DNA of 64,000 bases from Citrus sinensis (GCF_022201045.2 NC_068562.1:5810001-5874000); one strand, 5' to 3'. Positions 55,001 through 64,000 are shown, counted from the first letter of the stretch. Notes: a model not told the origin generated them from the sequence alone. Program-made: numbers and translations.

Positions 55001-55855
55001 CAATACATATTGGTTGGTGTTGACTACGTCTCAAAATGGGTAGAAGCAATTCCATGTAGGACCAATGATCACAAGGTGGTGATAGCATTTTTGAAAAGCA
55101 ACATTGTTTCACGCTTTGGATTCCCACGAGCGATAATCAGTGATGGTGGTGCCCACTTTTGTAACAAAGCATTCAAAGCTCTTTTGACAAAGTATTCAAT
55201 CACACACAAAGTGGCGACCCCGTATCATCCGCAAACCAGTGGCCAAGTTGAGATCTCCAATCGAGAAATAAAGCACATATTAGAAAAAACGGTGAGGCCG
55301 GACAGAAAAGATTGGTCATTAAGACTTGATGATGCCTTATGGGCATATAGAACGGCTTTCAAGACCCCGATTGGGATGTCACCCTACAGGCTAGTGTATG
55401 GAAAAGCTTGCCACCTACCTGTGGAACTCGAACATCGTGCATATTGGGCCATCAAGAAGTTCAACTTTGATATGCAGCATGCCAGCTCAGAAAGAAGATT
55501 ACAACTGGCAGAACTTGAAGAAATTCGCAATGATGCATACGAAAATGCCAAGATTTACAAGCAACGAATGAAAGTCTTTCATGACAAGCACATTATGAGA
55601 AAATCTTTCACTCCAGGTCAGAAAGTGCTTTTGTTCAATTCTCACTTGCACCTATTCCCAGGTAAGTTACGCTCTCGTTGGTCTGGCCCATTTATTGTTC
55701 ATACTGTTTTTCCACATGGGGCAATTGAAATTAAGGACCCAAAGAACGGTGTCACGTTTAAAGTTAATGGTCAAAGATTAAAGCCATATCTAGAATACCA
55801 ACCACGTGGAGAAGACACCGAAATAAATTTGAGTGACCCACCAGATTTGAATTGA
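52043..55855 (+). CDS. pol: Retrotransposon pol: protease, reverse transcriptase, RNase H, integrase
   Basis: Open from 52043 (first ATG 52169, giving 1228 aa). Numbering from that ATG: aspartic protease [12 protein letters not shown] with Asp55; RT with [35 protein letters not shown] and the catalytic FMDDF (Asp509-Asp510); RNase H from about 650 ([24 protein letters not shown]); integrase zinc domain at 863-904; then [16 protein letters not shown] and VEISNREIK supplying the D,D,E triad; and the [11 protein letters not shown] tail. Oddity: the zinc domain should be HHCC, but position 870 is Arg in place of the second His (GGRF instead of GGHF). No internal stop. The polyprotein needs the upstream gag frame for normal expression, and that link is broken. 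Confidence 0.95.
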   Translation, partial: LAKGKKGKSTGEILEIFKQVSVNIPLLDAIKQVPSYAKFLKDLCTKKRNMHVQKKAFLTENVSSILQHKIPLKCKDPGSPTISCSIGNHTIENALLDLGASVNLLPYSVFVKLGLGELHPTPVVLQLADRSTKIPRGIVEDVLIQVDKFYFPVDFIVIDTQPIQDSRKHIPIILGRPFLATADAHIQCRTGNMQLSFGNMTMELNIFNIAKQPHNADDEIVDVDLIEALVDDTFVSNLSDDPLQTCLTHFGFDFDFDIDRSVEEVNALLDSAPSMDTNKWKSRVEQLAPSEKKLIPSSESPPKLELKPLPNTLEYAFLGEESSLPVIISSSLNDEQKGKLLDVLKEHKGALGWTIADIKGINPVDCMHYIHLDENAKSTREMQRRLNPNMKEVVRTEVLKLLDAGIIYPISDSSWVSPIQVVPKKSGVTVVTNADNELIPTRVTTGWRVCIDYRKLNSVTRKDHFPLPFIDQMLDRLAGHEFYCFLDGYSGYNQIPIAPKDQEKTTFTCPFGTFAYRRMPFGLCNAPATFQRCMLSIFSDMVERFLEVFMDDFSVFGDSFDQCLHHLTLVLQKCIEKNLVLNWEKCHFMVKQGIVLGHIISSKGIEVDKAKVDLISNLPSPKTVREVRSFLGHAGFYRRFIKDFSKVSRPLYNLLAKDVPFIFNDSCLMAFEKLKQLLTSSPIIQAPNWSLPFELMCDASDYAVGAVLGQRVDRIPHVIYYASMTLNDAQLNYSTTEKEMLAVVFALEKFRSYLIGCKIIVFTDHAALKYLLTKKDAKARLIRWVLLLQEFDLEFKDKKGLENVVADHLSRLHFDTITEPLILNESFPDEQLMSVEVLPWYADIVNYLVTGKLPEHWTKQDKIKFFAEIKNFFWDDPYLFKYCADQIVRRCVPENEIQNILSFCHEQACGGRFSAKKTATKVLQCGFYWPTLFRDAYTFCSSCDRCQRMGSITRRNMMPLNPILVVEIFDVWGIDFIGPFPPSFGHQYILVGVDYVSKWVEAIPCRTNDHKVVIAFLKSNIVSRFGFPRAIISDGGAHFCNKAFKALLTKYSITHKVATPYHPQTSGQVEISNREIKHILEKTVRPDRKDWSLRLDDALWAYRTAFKTPIGMSPYRLVYGKACHLPVELEHRAYWAIKKFNFDMQHASSERRLQLAELEEIRNDAYENAKIYKQRMKVFHDKHIMRKSFTPGQKVLLFNSHLHLFPGKLRSRWSGPFIVHTVFPHGAIEIKDPKNGVTFKVNGQRLKPYLEYQPRGEDTEINLSDPPDLN

Positions 55856-55983
55856 TTTTTTTTTCTTTCTTTTTGTTGATTTGATTTTGTTTTCTTTCTT
55901 TATATTATTCTTTTGCTAATTGAAATTGTTTTTGCATAAGTGTGTTTATTTTACCATTAAGTTTTCTCTTATCATTGTTAATC

Positions 55984-56217
55984 ATGAGTCTCATACTTAG
56001 GCCGTTCCTCCTGAACATTCTTAAACCACTTCAACGTGTCAAAACTCATCTCAAAAGGCAGATTCAATTTTGTAAAACACAACGCATTTGGGCTCTACAA
56101 CCACCAGAGTTAGTAGCCTATGTTGAGGGTTTAGAAAGCCAACTCAGAGACATTGAGAGAAGTGTTTACGACATCCAGTTGGAGCTTGAGGTAAATTCAA
56201 TAAGAGGACGATTTTAA
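55984..56217 (+). CDS. Extra ORF 1: small basic/helical protein, 77 aa
   Basis: Starts 128 bp after pol. From the ATG at 55984 the protein has a hydrophobic N-terminus (MSLILRPFLLNIL), a basic stretch (RVKTHLKRQ) and a likely amphipathic helix or coiled coil (VEGLESQLRDIERSVYDIQLELE). The frame is open upstream to 55942, where it would add more hydrophobic residues, so a spliced product with a fuller membrane anchor is possible. No family recognised. Its position is where Athila elements have env-like sequence. Confidence 0.55.
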   Translation: MSLILRPFLLNILKPLQRVKTHLKRQIQFCKTQRIWALQPPELVAYVEGLESQLRDIERSVYDIQLELEVNSIRGRF

Positions 56218-56358
56218 TTTTCTTTGTGTGTTTTAATTTGTTTTTCTGTTTGTGTGCTTTAGTTTGTTACCCCGGTGAAGTGGCGGATAACGGTACTCCG
56301 TGACAATCAAGTCGGTTACTTCAGTTTCCCATAATAACTGATATTCTGAGGCGAAGGT

Positions 56359-56805
56359 ATGGACAGAAACGAGATTCTAACGAAGCTTCACAAGCGATTC
56401 CCTTCACTTCCTCAGAATGCCCTCCTTACGATCTATAAAGCTCGGTCCGAACGCATGCGATTACTCATGAGAAATAACATACCTGCTGACATCCGTTGGT
56501 TAATCGAGGCTAAAGTACGATCGGCAGGTGAGTTACCTCCAAAATTTATTGCATACATGCCTGGTTGTGGTAAAGGAAATTATGCAAGAAAACGACGAGC
56601 TCGAAGAATTTCTGTTGCTTGTCATAAGTGTGCCAGAATGAGTTGCAATAAAAACCCATGTTCTTTAGGAATGATGTCTGATAACAGGGAAGATAAGATT
56701 CAATTCATTAGGGATGGCTTGAATAAGGAGTCATTGGATGATATCCTTTTGTCTCTTGAAACGCATCCCAGTGGATATGTGCAAGGAGTGATTCTCCAGT
56801 TATAG
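56359..56805 (+). CDS. Extra ORF 2: cysteine-rich basic protein, plant-virus NABP-like, 148 aa
   Basis: The ATG at 56359 opens an uninterrupted 148-codon frame. Residues 72-83 (GKGNYARKRRARR) form a basic, nuclear-signal-like patch directly before a compact cysteine cluster C88-x2-C91-x4-C96-x4-C101. The N-terminal 60 residues are helical (HKRFPSLPQNALLTIYKARS; NNIPADIRWLIEAK). This layout (helical N-part, YAR-basic patch, zinc-finger cysteines) recalls the small nucleic-acid-binding proteins at the 3' end of carlavirus genomes, whose cysteine spacing is however wider. Likely role, if any: nucleic-acid binding or silencing suppression for the element. Resemblance is from memory and needs a profile search; convergence is possible. 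Confidence 0.6.
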   Translation: MDRNEILTKLHKRFPSLPQNALLTIYKARSERMRLLMRNNIPADIRWLIEAKVRSAGELPPKFIAYMPGCGKGNYARKRRARRISVACHKCARMSCNKNPCSLGMMSDNREDKIQFIRDGLNKESLDDILLSLETHPSGYVQGVILQL

Positions 56806-57239
56806 CCATTATTCCAGAAAGAGCATGTACGATATAGTCTCGGGAATCTGACTATAAACGACCCTGTTTGCCTGTTTATAAGAAAACTGGATGGGAAGCC
56901 TATCCTCGACCCATAGAGGGCGTTCAAGCCGTTTCTGGACGTAAAACCAGAGGAAGATGTGAGCCACAGTCGCAACTACGTGTAAATATCCTTTTACTTT
57001 ACTGTTATTTTATTTCATTTCACTGTTGTTTTATTGTTTGCATTATTGTCTTTAATAATTTTATTACTGTTTGCTTTTTCCTTTTTACTGTTTTCTTTTT
57101 GACTCGTGAGCCATGTGCTTCATGCGTTATTTGACACTAACATGTTACCTCATTCACAGCTGTGACCTACTATCACCAAGACTCTTAAATGTGATTTCTT
57201 TTGTCAAACACTCACAAATTGTTTTTGAGAAATATTCCA
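56806..57239 (+). other. Leader between extra ORF 2 and the LOG-like ORF
   Basis: About 430 bp. The first 190 bp read as mixed, coding-like sequence (for example PVYKKTGWEAYPRP at about 56870) but with stops in phase, then a T-rich tract (56985-57120) of intron-like composition ending in CACAG at about 57156-57160. A splice joining upstream sequence to the LOG-like frame is possible but not shown. Confidence 0.4.
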
Positions 57240-57908
57240 ATGGCAGCTACTCCCAATAGACAATTCAAGAACATTTGTGTGCTTTCTGGATTTACCTATG
57301 ACAAACATAAAGAGTTCGTTGAGGCAGCCATAGATCTTGGTCGAAGCATAGCAGCGAGAAATTTACATTTGGTGTATGGAGGAGGTAACCGAGGGTTATC
57401 AAAAATGGTCTCCGAAGCAGCTTTTATCAGAGGAAGTCAAGTGTTAGGCATCATCCCAAGAGTCCTAAAACCATTGGGCAGTTCGTCTGACTCATCAACT
57501 GGAGAAGAGTTAGTCGTCTCAGGTATGCAAGAAAGAATAACTGAAATGCTTAATCATGCTGATGCTTTTGTTTTCCTTCCAGGAGATCTTGCAACACTAG
57601 AGGCACTTATGACACTAGCATCTTGGGCCCATCTACACATTCACCAGAAACCCATCGGTTTGTTAAATGTCAATAACTTTTATGATGGCTTTATCGCATT
57701 TCTTAACCATGCAATAAAAAACTATTTCATTCCCGCTAATGTGAAAAAACTCTTTATTTGTGCTCACACTGCTAATGAGCTACTGGATCTATTACAAGCT
57801 TATAGACCGGAGCCAGACCCCTGGACCTTTGTGTTGGAGCGTCCAAATAATGATGGTAACAGTAGCAGCAGTAAGAAGTACAAATTAGATTTAACTCTCC
57901 GCCTGTAA
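57240..57908 (+). CDS. Extra ORF 3: LOG-like (cytokinin riboside monophosphate phosphoribohydrolase fold), 222 aa
   Basis: The ATG at 57240 opens a full-length frame of normal LOG size. The Rossmann-type fold is clear along its whole length: FKNICVLSGF, EAAIDLGRSIAARNLHLVYGGGNRGLSK (phosphate loop, 44-54), VLGIIPRVL, MQERITEMLNHADAFVFLPG, TLEALMTLASWAHLHIHQKPIGLLNV, and YDGFIAFLNHAI. LOG enzymes release active cytokinin bases from their nucleotides. The catalytic motif PGGxGTxxE is altered to PGDLATLEA (114-122), losing two glycines and the last Glu; Arg99 in the MxxR segment is kept. It may thus be catalytically dead yet folded and possibly dimer-forming. It carries a unique basic C-terminus (NSSSSKKYKLDLTLRL). 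No introns, unlike host LOG genes, as expected for a gene carried through an RNA stage. Confidence 0.85.
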   Translation: MAATPNRQFKNICVLSGFTYDKHKEFVEAAIDLGRSIAARNLHLVYGGGNRGLSKMVSEAAFIRGSQVLGIIPRVLKPLGSSSDSSTGEELVVSGMQERITEMLNHADAFVFLPGDLATLEALMTLASWAHLHIHQKPIGLLNVNNFYDGFIAFLNHAIKNYFIPANVKKLFICAHTANELLDLLQAYRPEPDPWTFVLERPNNDGNSSSSKKYKLDLTLRL

Positions 57909-58090
57909 ATATTTTCTTCTGTGTTGCACCACCCAGGTGATGTCTTCTAAACTCTACTTCTTTCATTTCAAACATTGAGGACAATGTTTCGTTCTGGTTG
58001 GGGGGAGGGAATAGTCGACAATTGTGAAATTTTGGTTAAGTTTTTACTAATTTTTTGTTGTAGAAACTAACTGTTGCTAACTTTTTGTGT

Positions 58091-58322
58091 TGAAGATGGC
58101 TGAATATGGAGTGTAGTTACTCTAGAAACGCATCTTCATTGTTTGAAAAAAAAATTCAAAAAAAATAAAATAAAATAAAAAAATTCAGACATTTTCTTTT
58201 TCTTTATTATGTGTTTATGTTTATTTTTCTTCTTTAATTTCTCCTCTATAAATATACATTTTCCAACTTTTGAGTCGAAGATGGCTGAATATGGAGTGTA
58301 GTTCCTCTAGAAACGCATCTTC
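58091..58322 (+). repeat. 47-bp direct repeat in the retrotransposon 3' region
   Basis: GAAGATGGCTGAATATGGAG plus GTGTAGTT.CTCTAGAAACGCATCTTC-like sequence occurs at 58091-58137 and again at 58276-58322, differing at about two positions. Each is followed by an A-run. Confidence 0.85.
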
Positions 58323-58953
58323 TTTTAAAAAAAAAAAAAAATCATTTTCGTTTTCTATCATTTTACGTGTAACTTTTCTAATTAGTTTTTATACATCATT
58401 TTCACATTTCTGCATGCATATTTTCCTTTCATGTTTAGAATAGGTTGGGGGGTAGAATGATGTTTAAAAAAAAGAAAATGTGTGATTTGTTTTAACATTG
58501 GATGACATGATTAATTTCAAATTTTAGTATTTGTATTATCTTTGGTCTTAAGTGATGTTACGCTATGTTTGCTACTTTACATGTTGATGTCGGAGACAAA
58601 TGTGAGTTGCTTGAAGGAATGAACATGTCATAATAAGTGCCAAGTGAGTTGTTGAGCCTATCATTTTCTTGGAGAGTAACCCTTTTGCCCATTCTCTATA
58701 CAGCTTAGCAGTTTATTATTTTATACACGATCTCTAGATTTCTTTTGAGTTAACCCTTTAAAAAAAAAATGGTAAAATTAAAAAAAAAAGAAAAAAGAAA
58801 AAAATGTGTGTTACTACATTGGGAGGCCCATCTAACTAGTAGATATGGATAATTATTTAGAGCCCTAAAAGATGATGGAAAGGCCATCTTTGATCCGTTT
58901 GAGCCTTTCTAGCCATCCCTGTTATTAAATATCCATAGTTACCCCTTTTGAGC

Positions 58954-58994
<41 letters not shown>

Positions 58995-59852
58995 TCTTTG
59001 TCAACTTATCATCTTGACCCACTCCGATTTGGAGTATTACCCAATGTCTTTTAAGTCTCATCCCTATTTATGTTTGAGAAAATGTAAATAATTATGTTGT
59101 TCAGTGAAGTTATGCCAAATAAAAGCAAAAAAAAAAAAAAAACAAAACAAAACAAAACAAAAGTTGTTGTTTCAAAAGAATAAAAATAACAATAATAGGT
59201 GAAATCCACCTTGCAACTTCCAAAAAAAAAAAAATCTGTATTTTTCTCAAACATACACTTTGTTTTCCTTATTTCCTTTCTTTGTTAGCCATATCCCTAG
59301 CCTACGTTACGTCCTAATAAAAGTCCTTCTTGATTTTAGGGAACTATAGTTTGAAGTAGAAGCTAGTTATATGGGCTAAAAAGATGTAGTGATGCATAAT
59401 TAAAAAAAAAAAAAGATAAATAAAGTGGGTTGACTAACATTTTATTTGACTTGAGATCGTATTATTTCTAAGCTGAGGGCATATTTATTTCATCTTGGTG
59501 AGAGCATGTGATATCACTTCTTTATTATTTTCTCTCTCAATTACCATTCATTGGAGTGACTATTTTTATTGGGATTAATTTATTTGTGAGAGTGTCACTA
59601 CTTCCAGTGAGATTTTGGGGTTTGACATGTCATTCTTGAGAGTAGCTAAAACAAAGTCTACTGGGCTAATTCATGTGGATGGTTGATGTGGGTGTGATGT
59701 TGCTTTAGACTGGAGATAATACTTATACTTTTATTTGATTGCTATCATTAATCTGATGGAATAAATACGAGTGTTTCTATTAAAACAAAAAAAAAATTAT
59801 TTTGAATTTGAATTTTGTTTTCGCTTTATTTGCTAGGGACTAGCAATAAGCT

Positions 59853-59864
59853 GGTTGGGGGGTG
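59853..59864 (+). other. Polypurine tract (plus-strand primer site)
   Basis: GGTTGGGGGGTG stands directly before the right LTR, the expected place for plus-strand DNA priming. Confidence 0.8.
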
Positions 59865-61246
59865 TGTTGAGTGTTAGAAAATGCATATTTATAAAGGAGA
59901 AAACCGTCATTTTACATTTCAAGTCTTACTAACAACCCTTACTTTTATGTATTTAACATTCTTATGATTTAATTACGTGTGTTTTATTTTAATTAAGTAA
60001 TTTATGTATTTTAGGGGCATTATAGTCATTTCACAATAAAGGAGAGATCAGACGGCAAAACGGACATCACTTTTGAACTCAGGACGGTCGAAAACCTTAG
60101 GAGGAGCATAAAAGGAAAAATGGCACTATTCACATGTACGGTACTATTCACGTGTACGATACTGTATACGTTACTGTTCACGACACTGTTCACATAGACG
60201 GATGATGACGTGGCATTGACCGATGATGTGGCATTGACTGATGAGGTGTCACGATCCTGTTGGACTAAAATTCTTATGTACTGTTGATGGTGACGTGGCA
60301 GCATATCAGTGGACGAAAAATCTCGCGTACGGTGCATGCATCACACAGGATTATTTTCAACCAAACCGCGTTACTGTTCATCCGGGTCAAACCGCGTTAC
60401 TGTTCAAAGTCGGGTCAAACCGTGTTACTGTTCATCCGCGTGGTCAAACCGTGGACTGTTGACTGATGACGTGGCGCAATCCTGAGTGTCCAAACTGTTT
60501 TTAATCCGATGGCCATGATTTACTCCATGTATCTATAAAAAGGGGGCCTCCCCCCCCTAATTTGAGATCTCTGAATCCATTTTTGGGATCCATTTTCTGT
60601 AATTCCCTCTCCATCTTGTATTTTCTTCGTATTTTAATAAATTTCCATTTTGCCCCTAGTTCAATTATGAGTGGCTAATTTTCTTTCAAGCTTGGGTTGA
60701 AGGTGAAGTCTCAACATGTGTCATGGGCTTAATTTGGTAAATTTATTTTCTCTTCCCCTCTAGTTTTTGTGGATGTTTTGACTTCTCGTCGACAAATAAT
60801 ACTAATCTTGTCTAGTACCGCCTTGGTTACACCGGCCCTCTAGTACAAGGTTATTATTATTTGGCACGATAAGCCCTTAGCACCATATTGATTAGAGCGT
60901 GGTTCATGAGGTGTGGATTCCCCCCTCATGATTTAATTGGCATTAATACGGATTATTTAGCCCATGATGCATGTTGATACGGATCTAGATACCCAAGTAC
61001 GTCATTTCAATAGAATTCTCTTCAATTTATTCTCACCATTTCAATACTAATTTTAGAATTTATTCTCTCCATTTTAATTTAAGTTTTAGCATATTCCAAT
61101 CATTTCCACCACAAATCCAATCACCCATTCACAAAATTAATTCTACACAATTAAAATCCACCTCCTCGTGGGATCGACACTCGTCACCATAGATCTATAC
61201 TACAATAGATTCGTGCGCTTGCGAGTACATTAAAATTTGCACAACA
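59865..61246 (+). repeat. Right LTR, 1382 bp
   Basis: Same ends as the left LTR. It is 28 bp longer because of an extra tandem unit (around 60391-60420, with ACTGTTCAAAGTCGGGTCAA). By eye it has four substitutions against the left copy; one turns GATGATGTGG into GATGACGTGG and adds a third TGACGTGG site. Confidence 0.96.
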
Positions 61247-61251
61247 CAATG

Positions 61252-62266
61252 CATTTGCTAGAAATTCTAAAATTGTTTTACCCTGTGTATGGAATTATTT
61301 TTACCTCTTCGTTTTTTGCATTCAGATTATTAAACAAGTGAATAAAACTTTTTTTACATTGTACTTTCGCGATCTTCCGTACTTGCGTATTAAACAGTAA
61401 TTAAAACTTGTCATTTGCATTTAATTTATGCTTTTTTTGTACTTGTTTATCATGCATTGTTGGTAACTATTATACTGTTTTGGAATTAATTTTTCAAGTT
61501 TTATATGAAAAGATGTTGGTCGTTCACTTTCCATTTGTATATGCTTCAGCAACTTGCTAGTTTCTGTGTGAAATTTGTAATCCATTTGTTAGTATTTCTT
61601 TCTTTGTTATTCATCAATATGTTTGAACTATGATCCTTTTATAATGTAGAACATTATTTTAGAATTTTAGATATTTGTTATTTTAGATCTTTTGATATTT
61701 TTTATTTTTAATTAGAGTCAATTATGATATTTTTTTTTCGTTTAATCGTATTATAATTGTAATTTAATTTTTCATTTAACTTAATGTGAGGAAGTAGATT
61801 TATCCTTTTATAAATAAGGAGGTTTTGTCATTGTTAATTAAATTCAGTTATTCAATTAAAACCTCACTTTTATAATTTTCGTTGGGATTATCTATCAAAA
61901 TCTCTCTTATATAGTCATTTAAATTAGAGCATTATCTAATAATGCTTAAAGTGTTATCAAAATCTCATTGAGTCATTTAAATCAAAATGAGATCTAATTA
62001 TGTTTCGATTAGAGTGTAACCTAATTACGTTTGCTTGGATTGTTGCTAGAACGATATCTAGCATTTATCTAGCTTGTCAATCCGCTTTCATTATCCCGTT
62101 GCGTCAAATACTTATCACATTAATGAATCTTACTTGAACCCCACCTAGGCAAATTTCATTTTTTAAAATTTTATCTTTCATTACTTGTTTCTTAAAAAAA
62201 AATTTCCTTCGGCGAGATTTCACAAGTAGGGTGTGTGTATCACTGTTAAAAAAAGAAAGAAAGAAA
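61252..62266. other. Spacer between the retrotransposon and ABCG copy 2 promoter
   Basis: AT-rich, no gene seen. It is the continuation of the DNA interrupted by the insertion at CAATG. Confidence 0.5.
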
Positions 62267-62596
62267 AAAAGATGTATTTAGAATATGCATACAAACTTTG
62301 ACTAGAAGATAAAAATAATGTTAATTACTAAAAGTTAAGACTAATAAAAAACCACACTCTTAAGTCAAAAATGAACAAAATTATACAATATATTCAAATA
62401 TATATATATAATCCAAATTTGACTTTTGAAGTGATGTATGAAATCCCAAAATTTCCTAAACCTTTTAAGATTATAAATGAAATAAAGTTCTTTATATAAG
62501 AGTTAAAGGCTTTAATTCTGAGTCTCAGTATATTCAAAACTTTTTTTTAGTCTCTTTTTTTTTCTCAAAGGTGTCAATTCATGTACGAAGCTTAAC
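62267..62596 (+). promoter_or_regulatory. ABCG copy 2 promoter (duplicated)
   Basis: Resembles 43355-43685 up to the start codon, with several small indels; left limit of the duplicated block is near 62267, after an AAAGAAAGAAAG run. Confidence 0.6.
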
Positions 62597-63874
62597 ATGG
62601 ATTCTCCAATCAATGTGTCAAGATCAACTAGTGCAAAAAATGATGACTTAGAGGTGCAAAGTTGGGCTTCATCATCTTCTAGATCCAGCAAGAATAAAAT
62701 TTTCCCATTTAGCACTGCCTTATCAAGCTCTGTTTCACGTAATGATTATGTTGCTAGCTCCTTGAAATCAAAGTTTGATAATGGCATTTTCTTAACGTGG
62801 AAGGATCTTTCGGTTGTAGTTCCAAGTGGTAAAAAAGAAAATGGAAAACGTGCAATTTTGCAAGAGCTGACCGGGTATGTTGAACCAGGCCAGATATTAG
62901 CCATCATGGGTCCTTCTGGTTGTGGCAAGTCTACACTTCTTGATGCACTGGCAGGTATTGTTTCAAATTTTTAACTTAAAATTAAACTGAGAATATAATT
63001 TCTTTTTCAAGTTTTCCCTAAAAAATAAAAAATAAAATCACTTAGCTACGTACTAAGACACACACTATATTGTAGGAAGGTTAAGTGCAAACACTCAGCA
63101 GACTGGGGAGATTCTAATCAATGGTCGCAAAGAGATGCTTGCCTTCGGAACTTCGGTTAGAAAAAAGTGAAATAATACTATTGTATTAATGTTCATTATA
63201 CTTTCACCTAAAATAGTAATATGTTATTGAATGTTTTAAAGACACATCTTAAATAATTTACTTATTATTATTTTAAAAATTATTTAGGCCTATGTGACTC
63301 AAGAAGATATTCTGATGACAACATTAACAGTAATGGAAGCTATATACTATTCTGCACAACTGCAGCTGCCAGATTCTATGTCAAGATCAGAGAAGAAGGA
63401 AAGAGCTGAAATGACTATTAGAGAAATGGGATTACAAGATGCCATGGACACTAGAATAGGAGGATGGAACGTAAAAGGAATTAGCAGTGGACAAAAGAGA
63501 AGGGTTAGTATTTGCATTGAGATCTTAACACGCCCAAAGCTTTTGTTCCTCGATGAGCCTACTAGCGGGCTTGACAGTGCCGCATCTTACCATGTTATGA
63601 AGCGTATTGTTAATCTTGCTCGCGAAGATGGAAGAACTGTTCTCGCATCGATTCATCAACCTAATAGTGACGTTTTTGAGCTCTTTCACAATCTCTGCCT
63701 TCTTGCTTATGGGAAGACAATTTATTTTGGTCCTTCTTCAATGGCAGAACAATTGTTTGCTTCAAATGGCTTTCCTTGCCCAAGTTTGAGAAATCCATCC
63801 GACCACTATCTAAGAATTATCAATAAGGACTTTGAAGAAGTAAGTGATTATCTAAGAACTTAATGAATGTTATG

Positions 63875-63929
<55 letters not shown>

Positions 63930-64000
63930 TTCGACCAACGTTTGTGTAAAATAGAACATTGAAGAAGGAACTGGAAGAACAAGTACTGAAGAGGTTATCA
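62597..64000 (+). CDS. ABCG half-transporter, copy 2, 5' part (cut by window end)
   Basis: Exons 62597-62954, 63076-63155, 63288-63839 and the start of exon 4 at 63955. The first three exons have exactly the same lengths as in copy 1, and the frame is intact. Walker [10 protein letters not shown] and Walker [13 protein letters not shown] are kept, but the signature reads ISSGQKRR instead of ISGGQKRR, a Gly-to-Ser change in the ABC signature, and the H-loop reads SIHQPNS. Both could lower ATP turnover. Intron 3 has gained a long (AT)n tract. The membrane domain is beyond the window. Otherwise very similar to copy 1, so a tandem duplicate. Confidence 0.94.
63877..63920. repeat. (AT)22 microsatellite in ABCG copy 2 intron 3
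   Basis: Pure AT repeat; the matching intron of copy 1 has only a short ATATAC stretch, so it expanded after the duplication. Confidence 0.9.

Larger units (their letters stand above)
57909..59864 (+). other. Retrotransposon 3' untranslated region with repeated polypurine tracts
   Basis: About 2 kb of non-coding, A- and T-run-rich DNA, including A33 near 58957-58989. It includes the inverted repeat CATTGAGGACAATG (57973-57986), GGTTGGGGGG-type purine tracts at 57996, 58443 and 59853, and a 47-bp direct repeat (58091 and 58276). No frame worth naming. Confidence 0.7.
48713..61246 (+). mobile_element. Complete Ty3/gypsy (Athila-like) LTR retrotransposon with extra ORFs, 12,534 bp
   Basis: Both LTRs start TGTTGAG and end CACAACA, and the element is flanked by a perfect 5-bp duplication CAATG (48708-48712 and 61247-61251). 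Order: left LTR, tRNA-Asp primer site, gag, protease-RT-RNase H-integrase, three extra frames, long 3' untranslated region with polypurine tract, right LTR. Domain order (integrase last) places it in Ty3/gypsy. The tRNA-Asp primer, the [15 protein letters not shown] integrase tail and the long 3' region fit the Athila lineage. By-eye comparison of LTRs finds four substitutions and one 28-bp indel, so the insertion is recent. It sits between two tandem ABCG copies. Confidence 0.96.

Noticed and set aside
57201..57239. Longer LOG-like start (13 extra codons)
   Set aside because: That start would be TTG; the first ATG at 57240 gives a normal LOG length and begins the conserved region.

Overview
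This is eukaryotic, dicot-plant nuclear DNA. Genes have many short exons with GT-AG introns, the spacers are very AT-rich, and the encoded families (class III peroxidase, SnRK2 kinase, PR-1, RABA GTPase, ABCG half-transporter, plant transposable elements) are plant ones. A woody eudicot such as Citrus would fit, but I infer that and cannot prove it. I rebuilt exon structures by hand from splice sites, frame continuity and known family sequences.

Layout. 1-1877: 3' part of a LanC-like (GCR2/GCL) gene. 2608-3099: intronless PR-1. 3.1-11 kb: AT-rich spacer with a 1.6-kb Pack-MULE-like element (7736-9326). 10992-13743: nine-exon SnRK2 kinase. 18466-20437: six-exon ribosomal protein S6. 21785-23557 (minus): three-exon class III peroxidase. 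24-30.8 kb: repeat-rich spacer with a 387-bp palindromic MITE and diverged tandem repeats. 30820-38944: fifteen-exon tRNA cytosine-5 methyltransferase (NSUN2/TRM4) with a tRNA-derived SINE in an intron. 39711-40879 (minus): RABA4-type GTPase, convergent with the methyltransferase. 42087-42160 (minus): decayed tRNA-Ile(AAU). 43686-46279 and 62597-64000: tandem pair of ABCG half-transporters, the second cut by the window edge. 47681-47963: broken fragment of a nuclear poly(A)-binding protein (PABN-like) gene.

The two ABCG copies, duplicated together with about 330 bp of promoter, are split by a 12.5-kb Ty3/gypsy (Athila-like) LTR retrotransposon at 48713-61246. Its LTRs are almost identical (four substitutions and one 28-bp indel by eye), it has a perfect 5-bp target duplication (CAATG) and a tRNA-Asp primer binding site, so it is young. 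Where Athila elements usually carry an env-like gene, it has three extra open frames: a small basic/helical protein, a cysteine-rich basic protein that recalls plant-virus nucleic-acid-binding proteins, and a full-length LOG-like protein (cytokinin-activating phosphoribohydrolase fold) with a changed catalytic motif. This cargo is the most interesting object in the window. The gag and pol frames are offset by a frame break, and the integrase zinc-finger histidine is replaced.

The cellular genes are unrelated in pathway: stress signalling (SnRK2, PR-1, peroxidase), translation and RNA modification (RPS6, TRM4), and trafficking and export (RABA4, ABCG). I see no operon-like logic, as expected for a plant chromosome.
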